10,271 nucleotides of DNA from Planctomycetaceae bacterium (GTDB lineage: Bacteria; Planctomycetota; Planctomycetia; Planctomycetales; Planctomycetaceae): positions 1 through 10,271 of the forward strand of contig JAESQE010000566.1 of NCBI GenBank assembly GCA_016765335.1, read 5' to 3'. The translations under genes and the position numbers were made by a program. Position 1 is the first letter of the stretch. The number at the start of each line of letters is the position of its first letter. Below the pieces are notes generated by a model. That model did not search any database, was not told where the DNA came from, and saw only the letters and a program-made list of their open reading frames with translations. Below, one piece after another: positions 1 through 6,322 of the stretch.

Positions 1-7
1 GGTTAAA

Positions 8-38
8 GTCAGAACTTTCTGAAAACAGAAAGTCTGAC
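8..38 (-). terminator. Hairpin, possible terminator of the 85-687 minus-strand genes
   Basis: The sequence folds into a 13-bp stem: GTCAG (8-12) and ACTTTCTG (14-21) pair with CAGAAAGT (26-33) and CTGAC (34-38), with one bulged A and an AAAA loop. On the minus strand the stem is followed by TTTAACC, a short T-run, and it lies just past the stop of the minus-strand gene at 85. A rho-independent terminator is therefore reasonable, but the stem is AT-rich and the T-run has only three bases before the window edge. Confidence 0.4.
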
Positions 39-84
39 AAAAACAAGACAGGTGGTCATCTGGGCGCTACACTTTTATTCCAAT

Positions 85-399
85 TTACCACTCACCGCCG
101 GGCGCTACGTTTTCTGGCCGTTGTTTACAAGTCAGGTCACTGACAGTATTGTCCTGAAGATCTTCCCATGAGATCTCTTTTTCAAACCAATGCCGTGTCA
201 GAGAACGCTTCCGCACGCCTCTTTTTTGCTTCTTCTTCATTACCCATTTCCTTGTCTTTCTTGACAAACACGAAACAGGCATACTGGTTATAAGATGCCG
301 TATATTGTCTTTATCCTTCACCTGTCGATGCTCGATAAATCCGTCAGGATTGGAAGAATCCCCTAGTTGTCGTAATCTTGGGGCGTTTCCCATGCACAT
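85..399 (-). CDS. Hypothetical basic protein, 104 aa
   Basis: I do not recognise this protein. It is rich in Lys and Arg, with a basic stretch around residues 45-70 (KTRKWVMKKKQKRGVRKRS), and has Trp/acidic residues after it. No signal peptide or membrane segment is visible. It starts 18 bases after the stop of the HTH gene at 418-687 on the same strand, so the two could be co-transcribed, and a hairpin follows its stop. There is no convincing Shine-Dalgarno upstream of ATG 399, and a second ATG lies six bases downstream. It could be a small nucleic-acid-binding accessory protein or a chance ORF; position and the open frame are the only support. Confidence 0.35.
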   Translation of the reverse strand: MCMGNAPRLRQLGDSSNPDGFIEHRQVKDKDNIRHLITSMPVSCLSRKTRKWVMKKKQKRGVRKRSLTRHWFEKEISWEDLQDNTVSDLTCKQRPENVAPGGEW

Positions 400-417
400 C
401 GCTAGAATTAGAAACCG

Positions 418-687
418 CTACGCTTGATGACTGGCTTGGGCTTCGAGATAATCCAACCAATGCTTTCCCAGTACAAAAGCTCTCCCATGCAGGTAACTGA
501 CCTGTAATCCATTCCTGCGAGCTGTTCGCATTGCATCGCGTTTCATGCCGGTGCGTCGCATGAATTCCGGGAGCGTGTAGCTTGCTCCGCTGATTACTTC
601 ACCACATTCGATATCTGCCATCTTTTTTATCCCCATGTCTTGGATTGGTTGAGTGTCGGGCAACTGTGCCTCGACCGACATGGGCAT
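418..687 (-). CDS. Small helix-turn-helix, excisionase-like DNA-binding protein, 89 aa
   Basis: Residues about 36-75 look like a winged-helix/MerR- or excisionase-type domain. SYTLPEFMRRTGMKR forms the first helices, DAMRTARRNGLQV the recognition helix, and YLHGRAFVLG the wing, followed by a terminal HWLDYLEAQ helix. Small proteins of this kind are common in planctomycete accessory regions near tyrosine integrases, where they may act as excisionase or local repressor; that role is inference. The start at 687 has GGGGA ten bases upstream. A second in-frame ATG at 681 and ATGs at M18 and M23 are alternatives, and the domain is intact with any of them. The nearest integrase in the window is a pseudogene 5.6 kb away, so a functional link between the two is not established. 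Confidence 0.7.
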   Translation of the reverse strand: MPMSVEAQLPDTQPIQDMGIKKMADIECGEVISGASYTLPEFMRRTGMKRDAMRTARRNGLQVSYLHGRAFVLGKHWLDYLEAQASHQA

Positions 688-928
688 AAAGTAGCGATCC
701 CCTGAGAGAATTTGAGGGGAATAATTCAGGTCTGATCAACTATCGGAGATAACCAGACTTTTGCGGAGAAATTCGGACTTAAGGCCGGTATTATTTTTAG
801 TTTTTATCACGGCCTCCCAGCCAGGAGGTTGGCAATCGATATCGAATTGCACGATCACTAAGGATGACTCGCCGTAATTTACATAGGGGGATTAGGACGC
901 CCAGGGTATGGTTTGTTAGACTTTATCC
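688..928. other. Intergenic region between divergent HTH gene and IS1595 fragment
   Basis: No gene is visible. It must hold the minus-strand promoter for the HTH gene, but I cannot place it confidently. Two small inverted repeats are present: CCCCT/AGGGG around 699-719, near the HTH start and possibly an operator, and CCTCC/GGAGG at 813-828. Bases about 886-925, beginning GGGGGATTAGGACGCC, could be the left end of the IS whose transposase starts at 929. No matching right end was found downstream. Confidence 0.4.
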
Positions 929-1288
929 ATGAAAACAGGCAAGAATCGTTACTATAAAAATTCGCGAATCGCAGAGGCTAAATTTCGGCAACTGCTCAAG
1001 GCTTTTGCAATGGATTTGACGGCAACCGATGCCGCTGAATTAACGGGACTTTCTGTAAGAAGAATCAATGATATTTACATCAAACTGAGACGACGAATCG
1101 CTCAGTTTTGTGAACAACAATCTCCTTTCCAGGGAGAAGTGGAAGTCGATGGGGCTTACTTCGGCCCCAAGCATGTTCCAAGCAAGTCATTGAGCAACTC
1201 CTTCGAACACCAAAGATCAAACAGCATACTGAACGATACAAAAGCAAGTTGGCGAAAATTGCGGCAGCTTGGGGTGAAGATTAAGTGA
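929..1288 (+). pseudogene. IS1595-family transposase, N-terminal fragment with foreign tail
   Basis: Residues 1-83 match the start of IS1595/IS1016-type transposases. A region rich in helices (AKFRQLLKAFAMDLTATDAAELTGLS) forms the N-terminal HTH, and CEQQSPFQGEVEVDGAYFG opens the DDE-type catalytic domain, with D72 in EVDGAYFG (ISXO2-like fold) as the first acidic residue. Full-length members are about 220-240 aa; here homology stops near base 1174 and the rest of the domain is absent. From about 1180, another frame reads 34 codons (KQVIEQLLRTPKIKQH and on, ending at TAA 1282-1284), with a protein-like KLAKIAAAWGED end. The element was therefore probably truncated by a deletion that joined it to the 3' end of another gene. 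Product is not expected to be active. Confidence 0.75.
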
Positions 1289-1553
1289 TGCTCAACCAAT
1301 GCCTATTGCTTGTGTGGGTTACTTGGGCTTGTCTGGCATATTGCAGAATTGGTCATCATCGACTGTCGCAACTTATTACCCTCTCTGACACGTGAGGTTT
1401 GTGCAGGAACGTCATGTCCACAGTGGTCATGTTGTTTTTGGAGATAGCGAGAAAATTCAGTTTTTTTTAATATTCAGTCGAGGAAGATTCCTACTGCTTA
1501 ATTAAGGATACGTTTTTTCTTAGGGGTCATTTCAGATGAGGGGATTGAGATAG
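1289..1553. other. Intergenic region upstream of the sigma factor operon
   Basis: No coding region is recognisable here. It contains a T-run (about 1461-1468), a 12-base imperfect palindrome AGGAA-GA-TTCCT (1481-1492) and an AT-rich stretch with TTAATTAA near 1499-1506. Since sigma-kinase operons of this type are often autoregulated, the promoter is likely here, but I see no sequence I can name as the -35/-10 of this ECF group. Confidence 0.35.
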
Positions 1554-1850
1554 ATGGTCATGGCTAATCAGTGGAAATGCGAGTGTAGCCAGCAAAATCC
1601 ATGCTTACGATGCGAGCTTTCTGAAGACTTTTCTATAGTCAACCAGATTATAAAAAAGCACTCAAGGTATCTATCCTATATTCAGGTCAAGCAAGGTGAG
1701 ATCAATATTGTGGTAGATTCCGAAGGAGCTTACCAATCTGAACACTTGGCCTTTTATGGTGAATCTCAAGAGCCATTAAACGCAGACTCGCTTTATATCT
1801 GCCTGGGAGACAAGAGTGTTGAAATTCAACTGGAAGACAAGGTACAGTGA
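1554..1850 (+). CDS. Small Cys-rich protein upstream of ECF sigma factor, 98 aa
   Basis: I do not recognise the family. Near its N-terminus it has a C-x-C-x5-C-x2-C pattern (C9, C11, C17, C20) that could bind a metal such as zinc. The remaining part alternates hydrophobic and polar residues, as a small alpha/beta domain would (INIVVDSEG, SLYICLGDKSVEIQLED), and there is no signal peptide or membrane helix. GAGGGG lies upstream of the ATG at 1554, with a second ATG at 1560 that is equally possible. It precedes the sigma factor by 43 bases in the same direction, so it is probably the first gene of that operon. A sensor, adaptor or anti-sigma-like partner is conceivable but unsupported by any motif beyond the cysteines. 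Confidence 0.6.
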   Translation: MVMANQWKCECSQQNPCLRCELSEDFSIVNQIIKKHSRYLSYIQVKQGEINIVVDSEGAYQSEHLAFYGESQEPLNADSLYICLGDKSVEIQLEDKVQ

Positions 1851-1893
1851 GTCATTGAATAAAGTTCACCAAGAAGTTCTGGATTGAATCACG

Positions 1894-2499
1894 ATGTGGC
1901 CAACTACTCAACCAAGCTTGTTAATCAAACTACGCAAGACTTCAAACGAAGCGGCTTGGACTGATTTTGTTGCGGTCTATTATCCGCTCATAAAAAGAGT
2001 CTGCTTACGTCATGGCCTGAAAGAGATTGATGCAGAAGATGTTTGCCAGAATGTCTTTCGTGATTTACACATTTATCTTCCCAAATTTCAATACGATCCT
2101 CAAAAAGGTAGATTCAGAAGCTGGTTAATTAAAAGTGTTGAGCATGAGGTGTATCGAAAATGTAAAGGTCTCTCGAAGGAAAATTATAGTAGAGAACGAA
2201 GCGGAGATAATCATCATCTCCTTGTTTCTCAAGCAGGGAAGTGTGAGTCAGAGTTTATTACTGGAATGCATGAACTGATACTGAAAACGGGTCTCGAAAA
2301 TATTAAGCCATTGTACACAAAAGATAAATGGCAAGCGTTTGAGCAAACATGGCTAGAAGAAATAGAAGATACGAAAGTCGCTTCAGCATTAAATAAAAAA
2401 GTGACCTGGGTCAGAATGTGGAAATCAAAAATCAAACATCGATTAATTGAAGAGGTTCGGGCACTCGCTCAAGACATGGGAATAGCCGAAAATGTATAA
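1894..2499 (+). CDS. ECF-type RNA polymerase sigma factor, 201 aa
   Basis: This sigma factor should direct RNA polymerase to a small regulon. Region 2 spans residues about 20-90: AWTDFVAVYYPLIKRVCLRHGL, then DAEDVCQNVF, the hallmark of region 2.1-2.2, and YDPQKGRFRSWL leading into the promoter -10 melting helix. Region 4 covers about 145-195 (KWQAFEQTWLEE, then KVASALNKKVTWVRMWKSKIKHRL), a helix-turn-helix for the -35. The YDP-x-KGRFRSWL motif is typical of planctomycete ECF factors associated with Ser/Thr kinases. The stop overlaps the start of the kinase gene by 8 bases (ATGTATAA), indicating translational coupling. Its region 4 is somewhat divergent from textbook ECF factors, but the length is normal. 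Control by the adjacent kinase is inferred. Confidence 0.9.
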   Translation: MWPTTQPSLLIKLRKTSNEAAWTDFVAVYYPLIKRVCLRHGLKEIDAEDVCQNVFRDLHIYLPKFQYDPQKGRFRSWLIKSVEHEVYRKCKGLSKENYSRERSGDNHHLLVSQAGKCESEFITGMHELILKTGLENIKPLYTKDKWQAFEQTWLEEIEDTKVASALNKKVTWVRMWKSKIKHRLIEEVRALAQDMGIAENV

Positions 2500-4561
2500 T
2501 TGTCCAAATCAGATAGAGTTTCAGATTATCTTAGAATCGAACACGGATTCTAAATCAGATCTTGAATTCTTTGAGCACATGGAAACCTGTGAATTTTGTC
2601 GATCAAGAATGGAGCAGGTTAATCGTATTGATTTTGACATTGAGCAGGTGAAAAAAGAAATGTCAACACAAGTCGCAACAGTACCATCTCTGATTAATTT
2701 AAAGACTCCAACGATACCCGCAAATTTCAGTGACTTGATCGAAGATGGGATAATTCCATTACCCAAAAATCGAACATCATTGATTGATTATGACCTGACT
2801 CCATTAGAAGCAAAATACGAAATCAAAGAAGAAATTGGTTCTGGGGGATTCGGTGTTGTTTTCAAGGCTTATCATAAACTATTGAATTCTACAGTGGCCC
2901 TGAAAGTCCTTCACAAGAAACGAGCCAGTGAAAATACCTTTATCTCACGGTTTCAGCGAGAGATGAAAATTGCAGGTACTTTAGATCATCCTGCAATTGT
3001 GAAGGCATTGGATGCCGATATTGTCGATGGATTGTATTACCTTGCAATGGAATATTGCGATGGTCTTAACCTTGAGGATCTCATTAAGCGTAACGGGCCG
3101 ATCGGGTTGACAGAGGCCCTTGAAATTCTTCGTAAAATTTCAGAAGGGCTTGAGCATGCCCATCGTAAAAATGTCATCCATAGGGACATTAAGCCGTCTA
3201 ACTTTATGTTGCTGCGAGAGGGCGAGATTCGAATTTTAGATTTTGGGATGGCTTACATCCAAGATGAACTTGTCGAAACCAACGATATCACACAGAGCTA
3301 TTGCATTATGGGAACAGTCAGCTTTATGTCTCCTGAGCAGGCAAAGGATCTCAAGATCGCTGACCAACGATCTGATATCTACAGTCTGGGATGCACGCTT
3401 TATTACTTGCTAACCGGTAAGCCGATCTTCCCGTCAGCAAGTATAGTCGATCAAATATTAGCTCATCGAGAAGAGCCGGTGCCGATTTTGCCCAACCATC
3501 CTGTTCCGGTGTGGTTTTTCTTAAAACGAATGACTGAGAAATCACCTAAAATGCGGTTTCAGAATATGGCAGAGGTCATCTCAGCCATCGATGTGTTATT
3601 GTCGGAAAACCTGACGAACACTGACCAGAAGGTTCCCGAACGCTTGAAATTCGTTTCAAACGAAACGGATATGCATTTCAAAACGGTCGAGCTACCACAA
3701 ACAGCAAGTGAGAAACCAGCATCTAAAGCTTCTAAAACAACGATCATAAGCACCATTGTTCTGGCTTCTTTGTTGGGCCTGCTTTTTACATTCTATAACG
3801 TAAAAGACCCCGGAAGTAATTTGCAAAACATGAATGGGCAACAAGCCGGCAACGAGCCGGTTGCTCTTACCAAGTTTAACTCAGCAACCGAAAGCCAGGT
3901 GACAAACCAAGGGCAAGACCTCATACAAGGTATCCTGGATTCTGGAGGGACGCTTGTTGTCATGAGTGGCAACAACAAATTTGAAGTCAAAGATTATTCA
4001 AATTTACCCAAAGCAGACTTTCAGATTGTCGAAGTACTCTTTAGAAATCTGAGTTCAATTACGCTTCCGCCTCATTCAAATTCATCTCAAATGAATCACC
4101 TGAATCGATTCGTTATTTACAGATCGCCAGCTGAGAGATCTCATGTTGAGCTGTTCGTTCAATCCAATTCATTAACTGATATCCAATTTGTAAACGCCAG
4201 TATTACAGATTCAGAACTGAATCTCTTGAGTCACCTAAGCGGAATAAAATATCTTTCACTGCAAGGGAATGATATTACTGAACAAGGATTAGATATTCTT
4301 GAAAACATGGTCTCTATCAGAACGTTGAACCTGTCAAAAACCGGTGCGACGGATGCCACCGCTTTGCATCTGTCTCGAATGCCGGATTTGAAATGGCTTA
4401 ATATTTGCAACACGAAAATTACAGACCAGGGGATTAAGTTATTAGAGAAATGTAACAGCTTAGAAGAACTTTTTCTGACAGAAAACACTCTCTCCAGCCG
4501 ATCATTAGAACATCTTCAGGCAGCCTTGCCAAACTGCAAGATCAGCATCTTAAGAAAATAA
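2492..4561 (+). CDS. Membrane Ser/Thr kinase with zinc-finger anti-sigma-like N-terminus and LRR C-terminus, 689 aa
   Basis: Domain order: an N-terminal H-x3-C-x2-C motif (H29, C33, C36, with C4 upstream) as in zinc-finger anti-sigma domains; a Hanks-type kinase at about 110-370; a single membrane helix at about 417-436 (TTIISTIVLASLLGLLFTF); and an external part ending in leucine-rich repeats at about 560-689 of the type ITDxGLxxLxxLxxLxxLNL. The kinase has all key residues: G-loop GSGGFG (116-121), K138, E157, HRD with D232 and N237, DFG 250-252, and SPE in place of APE (280-282). It should therefore be active. The arrangement suggests a cytoplasmic kinase and zinc finger that hold or modify the coupled sigma factor, with the repeats sensing a ligand outside the cytoplasm. 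The ATG overlaps the sigma stop by 8 bp; a glycosyltransferase follows 11 bp after its stop. The regulatory direction (inhibition versus activation by phosphorylation) is not visible from sequence. Confidence 0.92.
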   Translation: MYNCPNQIEFQIILESNTDSKSDLEFFEHMETCEFCRSRMEQVNRIDFDIEQVKKEMSTQVATVPSLINLKTPTIPANFSDLIEDGIIPLPKNRTSLIDYDLTPLEAKYEIKEEIGSGGFGVVFKAYHKLLNSTVALKVLHKKRASENTFISRFQREMKIAGTLDHPAIVKALDADIVDGLYYLAMEYCDGLNLEDLIKRNGPIGLTEALEILRKISEGLEHAHRKNVIHRDIKPSNFMLLREGEIRILDFGMAYIQDELVETNDITQSYCIMGTVSFMSPEQAKDLKIADQRSDIYSLGCTLYYLLTGKPIFPSASIVDQILAHREEPVPILPNHPVPVWFFLKRMTEKSPKMRFQNMAEVISAIDVLLSENLTNTDQKVPERLKFVSNETDMHFKTVELPQTASEKPASKASKTTIISTIVLASLLGLLFTFYNVKDPGSNLQNMNGQQAGNEPVALTKFNSATESQVTNQGQDLIQGILDSGGTLVVMSGNNKFEVKDYSNLPKADFQIVEVLFRNLSSITLPPHSNSSQMNHLNRFVIYRSPAERSHVELFVQSNSLTDIQFVNASITDSELNLLSHLSGIKYLSLQGNDITEQGLDILENMVSIRTLNLSKTGATDATALHLSRMPDLKWLNICNTKITDQGIKLLEKCNSLEELFLTENTLSSRSLEHLQAALPNCKISILRK

Positions 4562-4572
4562 AGAGAGTCAAC

Positions 4573-6030
4573 ATGGGTGGTATTGCCATATTTGCCGGGA
4601 ACGGTGCGCATCAAGCTGAGCACGGCACAGGATTAGATAAATTATTATCAAAAAAAACGGTATCAATAATTATTGCTGCAAGAAACAACGCCAAATACCT
4701 TGCTGAAGCCTTGGAGTCAGCACTGTCTCAGACTGTTGCTTGCGAAGTGATTTACTCCGATGACTGTAGCTATGACAACTCCCTGGATGTCGCAAGTCAA
4801 TACAAAGGCCATGGGGTTAAAGTGCTTGCCACCCCACACCACAAAGGTGTCTGTGAAGCTCGAAATGCAGGGGCTGATGCTTCAACTGGAAATTTTATCA
4901 CATTTTTAGACGGTGATGACATCTTTCCTCCAGACTTTGTCGAAAAACACCTTGAAGCGATGAAAGAGGACACTCCTTTTTCATATTGCTCAGCTCAAGC
5001 ATTTGGGGACCATGATACTTTTTGGGGAATTCCCGACTGGGATGATAGCGACATTTGGAGAAACAATTTTGTTAACACCTCGGCATTATGGAACCGACAT
5101 GCATTTATGGCTTCAGGCCGGTGGCAGGACAATTTTAGAACCATGTGGGACTGGGATCTTGCAATTAGAGGGAGCCGCTTAGGGAAGCCTCAGAGAAGTG
5201 ACGCCGTGCTTAATTACAGGCAACGCTCTGACTCCTGGTCGTCGCAAACTCACAAGAAAGATAAAAACATAAAACTTCCGTACTTTCCTGAAATAAGAAA
5301 GCTAAATGCACGGGTTAGTGTGGGATCTATTTTCTCTGGCAGGGTGCCTGATTTGTTCAAAGAATGGATGTCTTGCCTCGCCAATTCTGTAAAGTCAATT
5401 AGGACAAAACACCCCATTGACCTGACCATCCTGGACAACTCCTCTGATGTCCATATAAAAGAAATGATTCGAAAAGAAGCAAATAGATATACTCTCGTAT
5501 TCGGTTCGATTCAAATTATCCCGTTTTCTCACCAATTTGTCTATGAGAATGAAAAGCAAAGGCGTGAAAAGGTTGCTCAGTTCATGTCGCACGCCTGCAA
5601 TCGCTTGCGTTCAGAAATGCGTGGCGATATTCATTGGGTTGTTGAAGATGACATTATTGTCCCCGTGAATGCTGGACACAAATTATTTGAAGTGGCTCTT
5701 GAGGGCTTTATTCCTCCCCAGGCAGTTTCTGGTTGCTACCGAAGTCGTCACCAACCATCTCGATATGTCGGCGGCTGGCTAGATGACAATGAAGCACCAC
5801 AGGAACTACGTGTGCTTGGCACAGCCCCTATGTCCGTAGATTTTTGTGGAACAGGATGCTTGATGTACTGGGATTCTCGAACCCCACGCTATTGGGGAAC
5901 GCATTTTCAGGGAACCCCAGCTCATGATTGGGAATGGTGCCACCGTTTGAAGTCACAAAATGGACAGATTTTAATGCTCCCTTCGGTACAATGTGGCCAC
6001 GCACAGAATGCCGAAAACTTATTGTACTAA
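4573..6030 (+). CDS. Tandem-domain family 2-type glycosyltransferase, 485 aa
   Basis: Residues about 28-230 are a GT-A family 2 domain: VSIIIAARNNAKYLAEALES, an SDDCSYDNS nucleotide-binding turn (62-70), FLDGDD (111-116) as the metal-binding DxD site, and MWDWDLAIR (191-199) near the acceptor side. Residues about 245-485 look like a second GT-A unit: DLTILDNSSD (283-292), WVVEDDIIVP (355-364) as its DxD equivalent, CGTGC (425-429) and HDWEWCHRL (451-459). It would transfer sugar(s) from nucleotide donors; acceptor and linkage cannot be read. No membrane helix or signal peptide is seen, so it is probably cytoplasmic. GAGAG precedes the ATG, which lies 11 bp after the kinase stop, so it is likely the last gene of the operon and possibly a modifier of surface or protein glycans controlled with the sigma factor. 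The first 25 residues (HQAEHGTG) may not belong to the fold; a later start is possible. Confidence 0.85.
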   Translation: MGGIAIFAGNGAHQAEHGTGLDKLLSKKTVSIIIAARNNAKYLAEALESALSQTVACEVIYSDDCSYDNSLDVASQYKGHGVKVLATPHHKGVCEARNAGADASTGNFITFLDGDDIFPPDFVEKHLEAMKEDTPFSYCSAQAFGDHDTFWGIPDWDDSDIWRNNFVNTSALWNRHAFMASGRWQDNFRTMWDWDLAIRGSRLGKPQRSDAVLNYRQRSDSWSSQTHKKDKNIKLPYFPEIRKLNARVSVGSIFSGRVPDLFKEWMSCLANSVKSIRTKHPIDLTILDNSSDVHIKEMIRKEANRYTLVFGSIQIIPFSHQFVYENEKQRREKVAQFMSHACNRLRSEMRGDIHWVVEDDIIVPVNAGHKLFEVALEGFIPPQAVSGCYRSRHQPSRYVGGWLDDNEAPQELRVLGTAPMSVDFCGTGCLMYWDSRTPRYWGTHFQGTPAHDWEWCHRLKSQNGQILMLPSVQCGHAQNAENLLY

Positions 6031-6062
6031 TTCAATTACAAAGAAAATACAGAATGATCACT

Positions 6063-6133
6063 AGGGGTGTTAGCCAGGGGTGTTAACTGACGCTGCCACG
6101 AAACATCAAAACTGGTACCCAATCTGGTACCCA
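6063..6133. repeat. Two pairs of short direct repeats near candidate att site
   Basis: AGGGGTGTTA occurs at 6063-6072 and 6076-6085 (13-base period), and CTGGTACCCA at 6112-6121 and 6124-6133 (12-base period). TGTTAGCCA from the first pair recurs at about 6364-6372 in the 3' end of the integrase pseudogene. Short ordered direct repeats beside an att core are what arm-type sites of a tyrosine integrase look like. A decayed duplicate of the integrase 3' end is another explanation for the TGTTAGCCA match. The 6134-6246 stretch otherwise holds no gene, only a small hairpin TAGGGT/ACCCTA (6204-6221). Confidence 0.5.
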
Positions 6134-6246
6134 GCGACGACCTCCAGACGCTAAATCAACGCCTATCCAATCATCACCGGTACGTCACAATAAACTACGC
6201 CTGTAGGGTATAACCACCCTAGTCCGATAGTCACCGGCGGTTGTGT

Positions 6247-6293
6247 CCCGACTTTTAATCGGTAGGTCCAGGGTTCAAATCCCTGCGTCCCCA
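6247..6293 (+). tRNA. tRNA-Lys (TTT) 3' fragment, candidate att site
   Basis: The 47 bases fit positions 27-73 of a tRNA. The anticodon stem is CCCGA/TCGGT with one weak outer pair, around loop CTTTTAA with anticodon TTT (6254-6256). A 5-base variable loop follows. The T arm is CAGGG-TTCAAAT-CCCTG, and the acceptor strand CGTCCCC is followed by discriminator A; CCA is not encoded. The expected partner GGGGACG and a D arm are absent upstream, so the 5' half is missing and this is not a working tRNA gene. A tRNA 3' piece directly beside an integrase is the usual signature of an integration site of a genomic island or phage; crossover near the anticodon arm is inferred. Confidence 0.75.
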
Positions 6294-6297
6294 TTTT

Positions 6298-6322
6298 TAA
6301 CCTGTTATCTATTAACAGGTTA
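6298..6322. repeat. Perfect 10-bp inverted repeat beside tRNA fragment
   Basis: TAACCTGTTA (6298-6307) and TAACAGGTTA (6313-6322) are perfect reverse complements around loop TCTAT. The repeat starts five bases after the tRNA 3' end and overlaps the reconstructed stop of the integrase. Neither strand has a following T-run, so it is not a standard terminator, though it could still form an RNA hairpin at the end of the integrase mRNA. It could instead be a recombinase core or accessory site. Confidence 0.55.

Noticed and set aside
813..828. CCTCC/GGAGG hairpin as a terminator or riboswitch stem
   Set aside because: Five pairs only, no T-run after it, and no gene ends nearby.
6100..6293. Complete tRNA gene
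   Set aside because: No GGGGACG acceptor strand or D arm lies at the required distance upstream; only the 3' portion is present.
6298..6322. Inverted repeat as a rho-independent terminator
   Set aside because: No T-run follows on either strand and the stem is AT-rich; kept only as a repeat.
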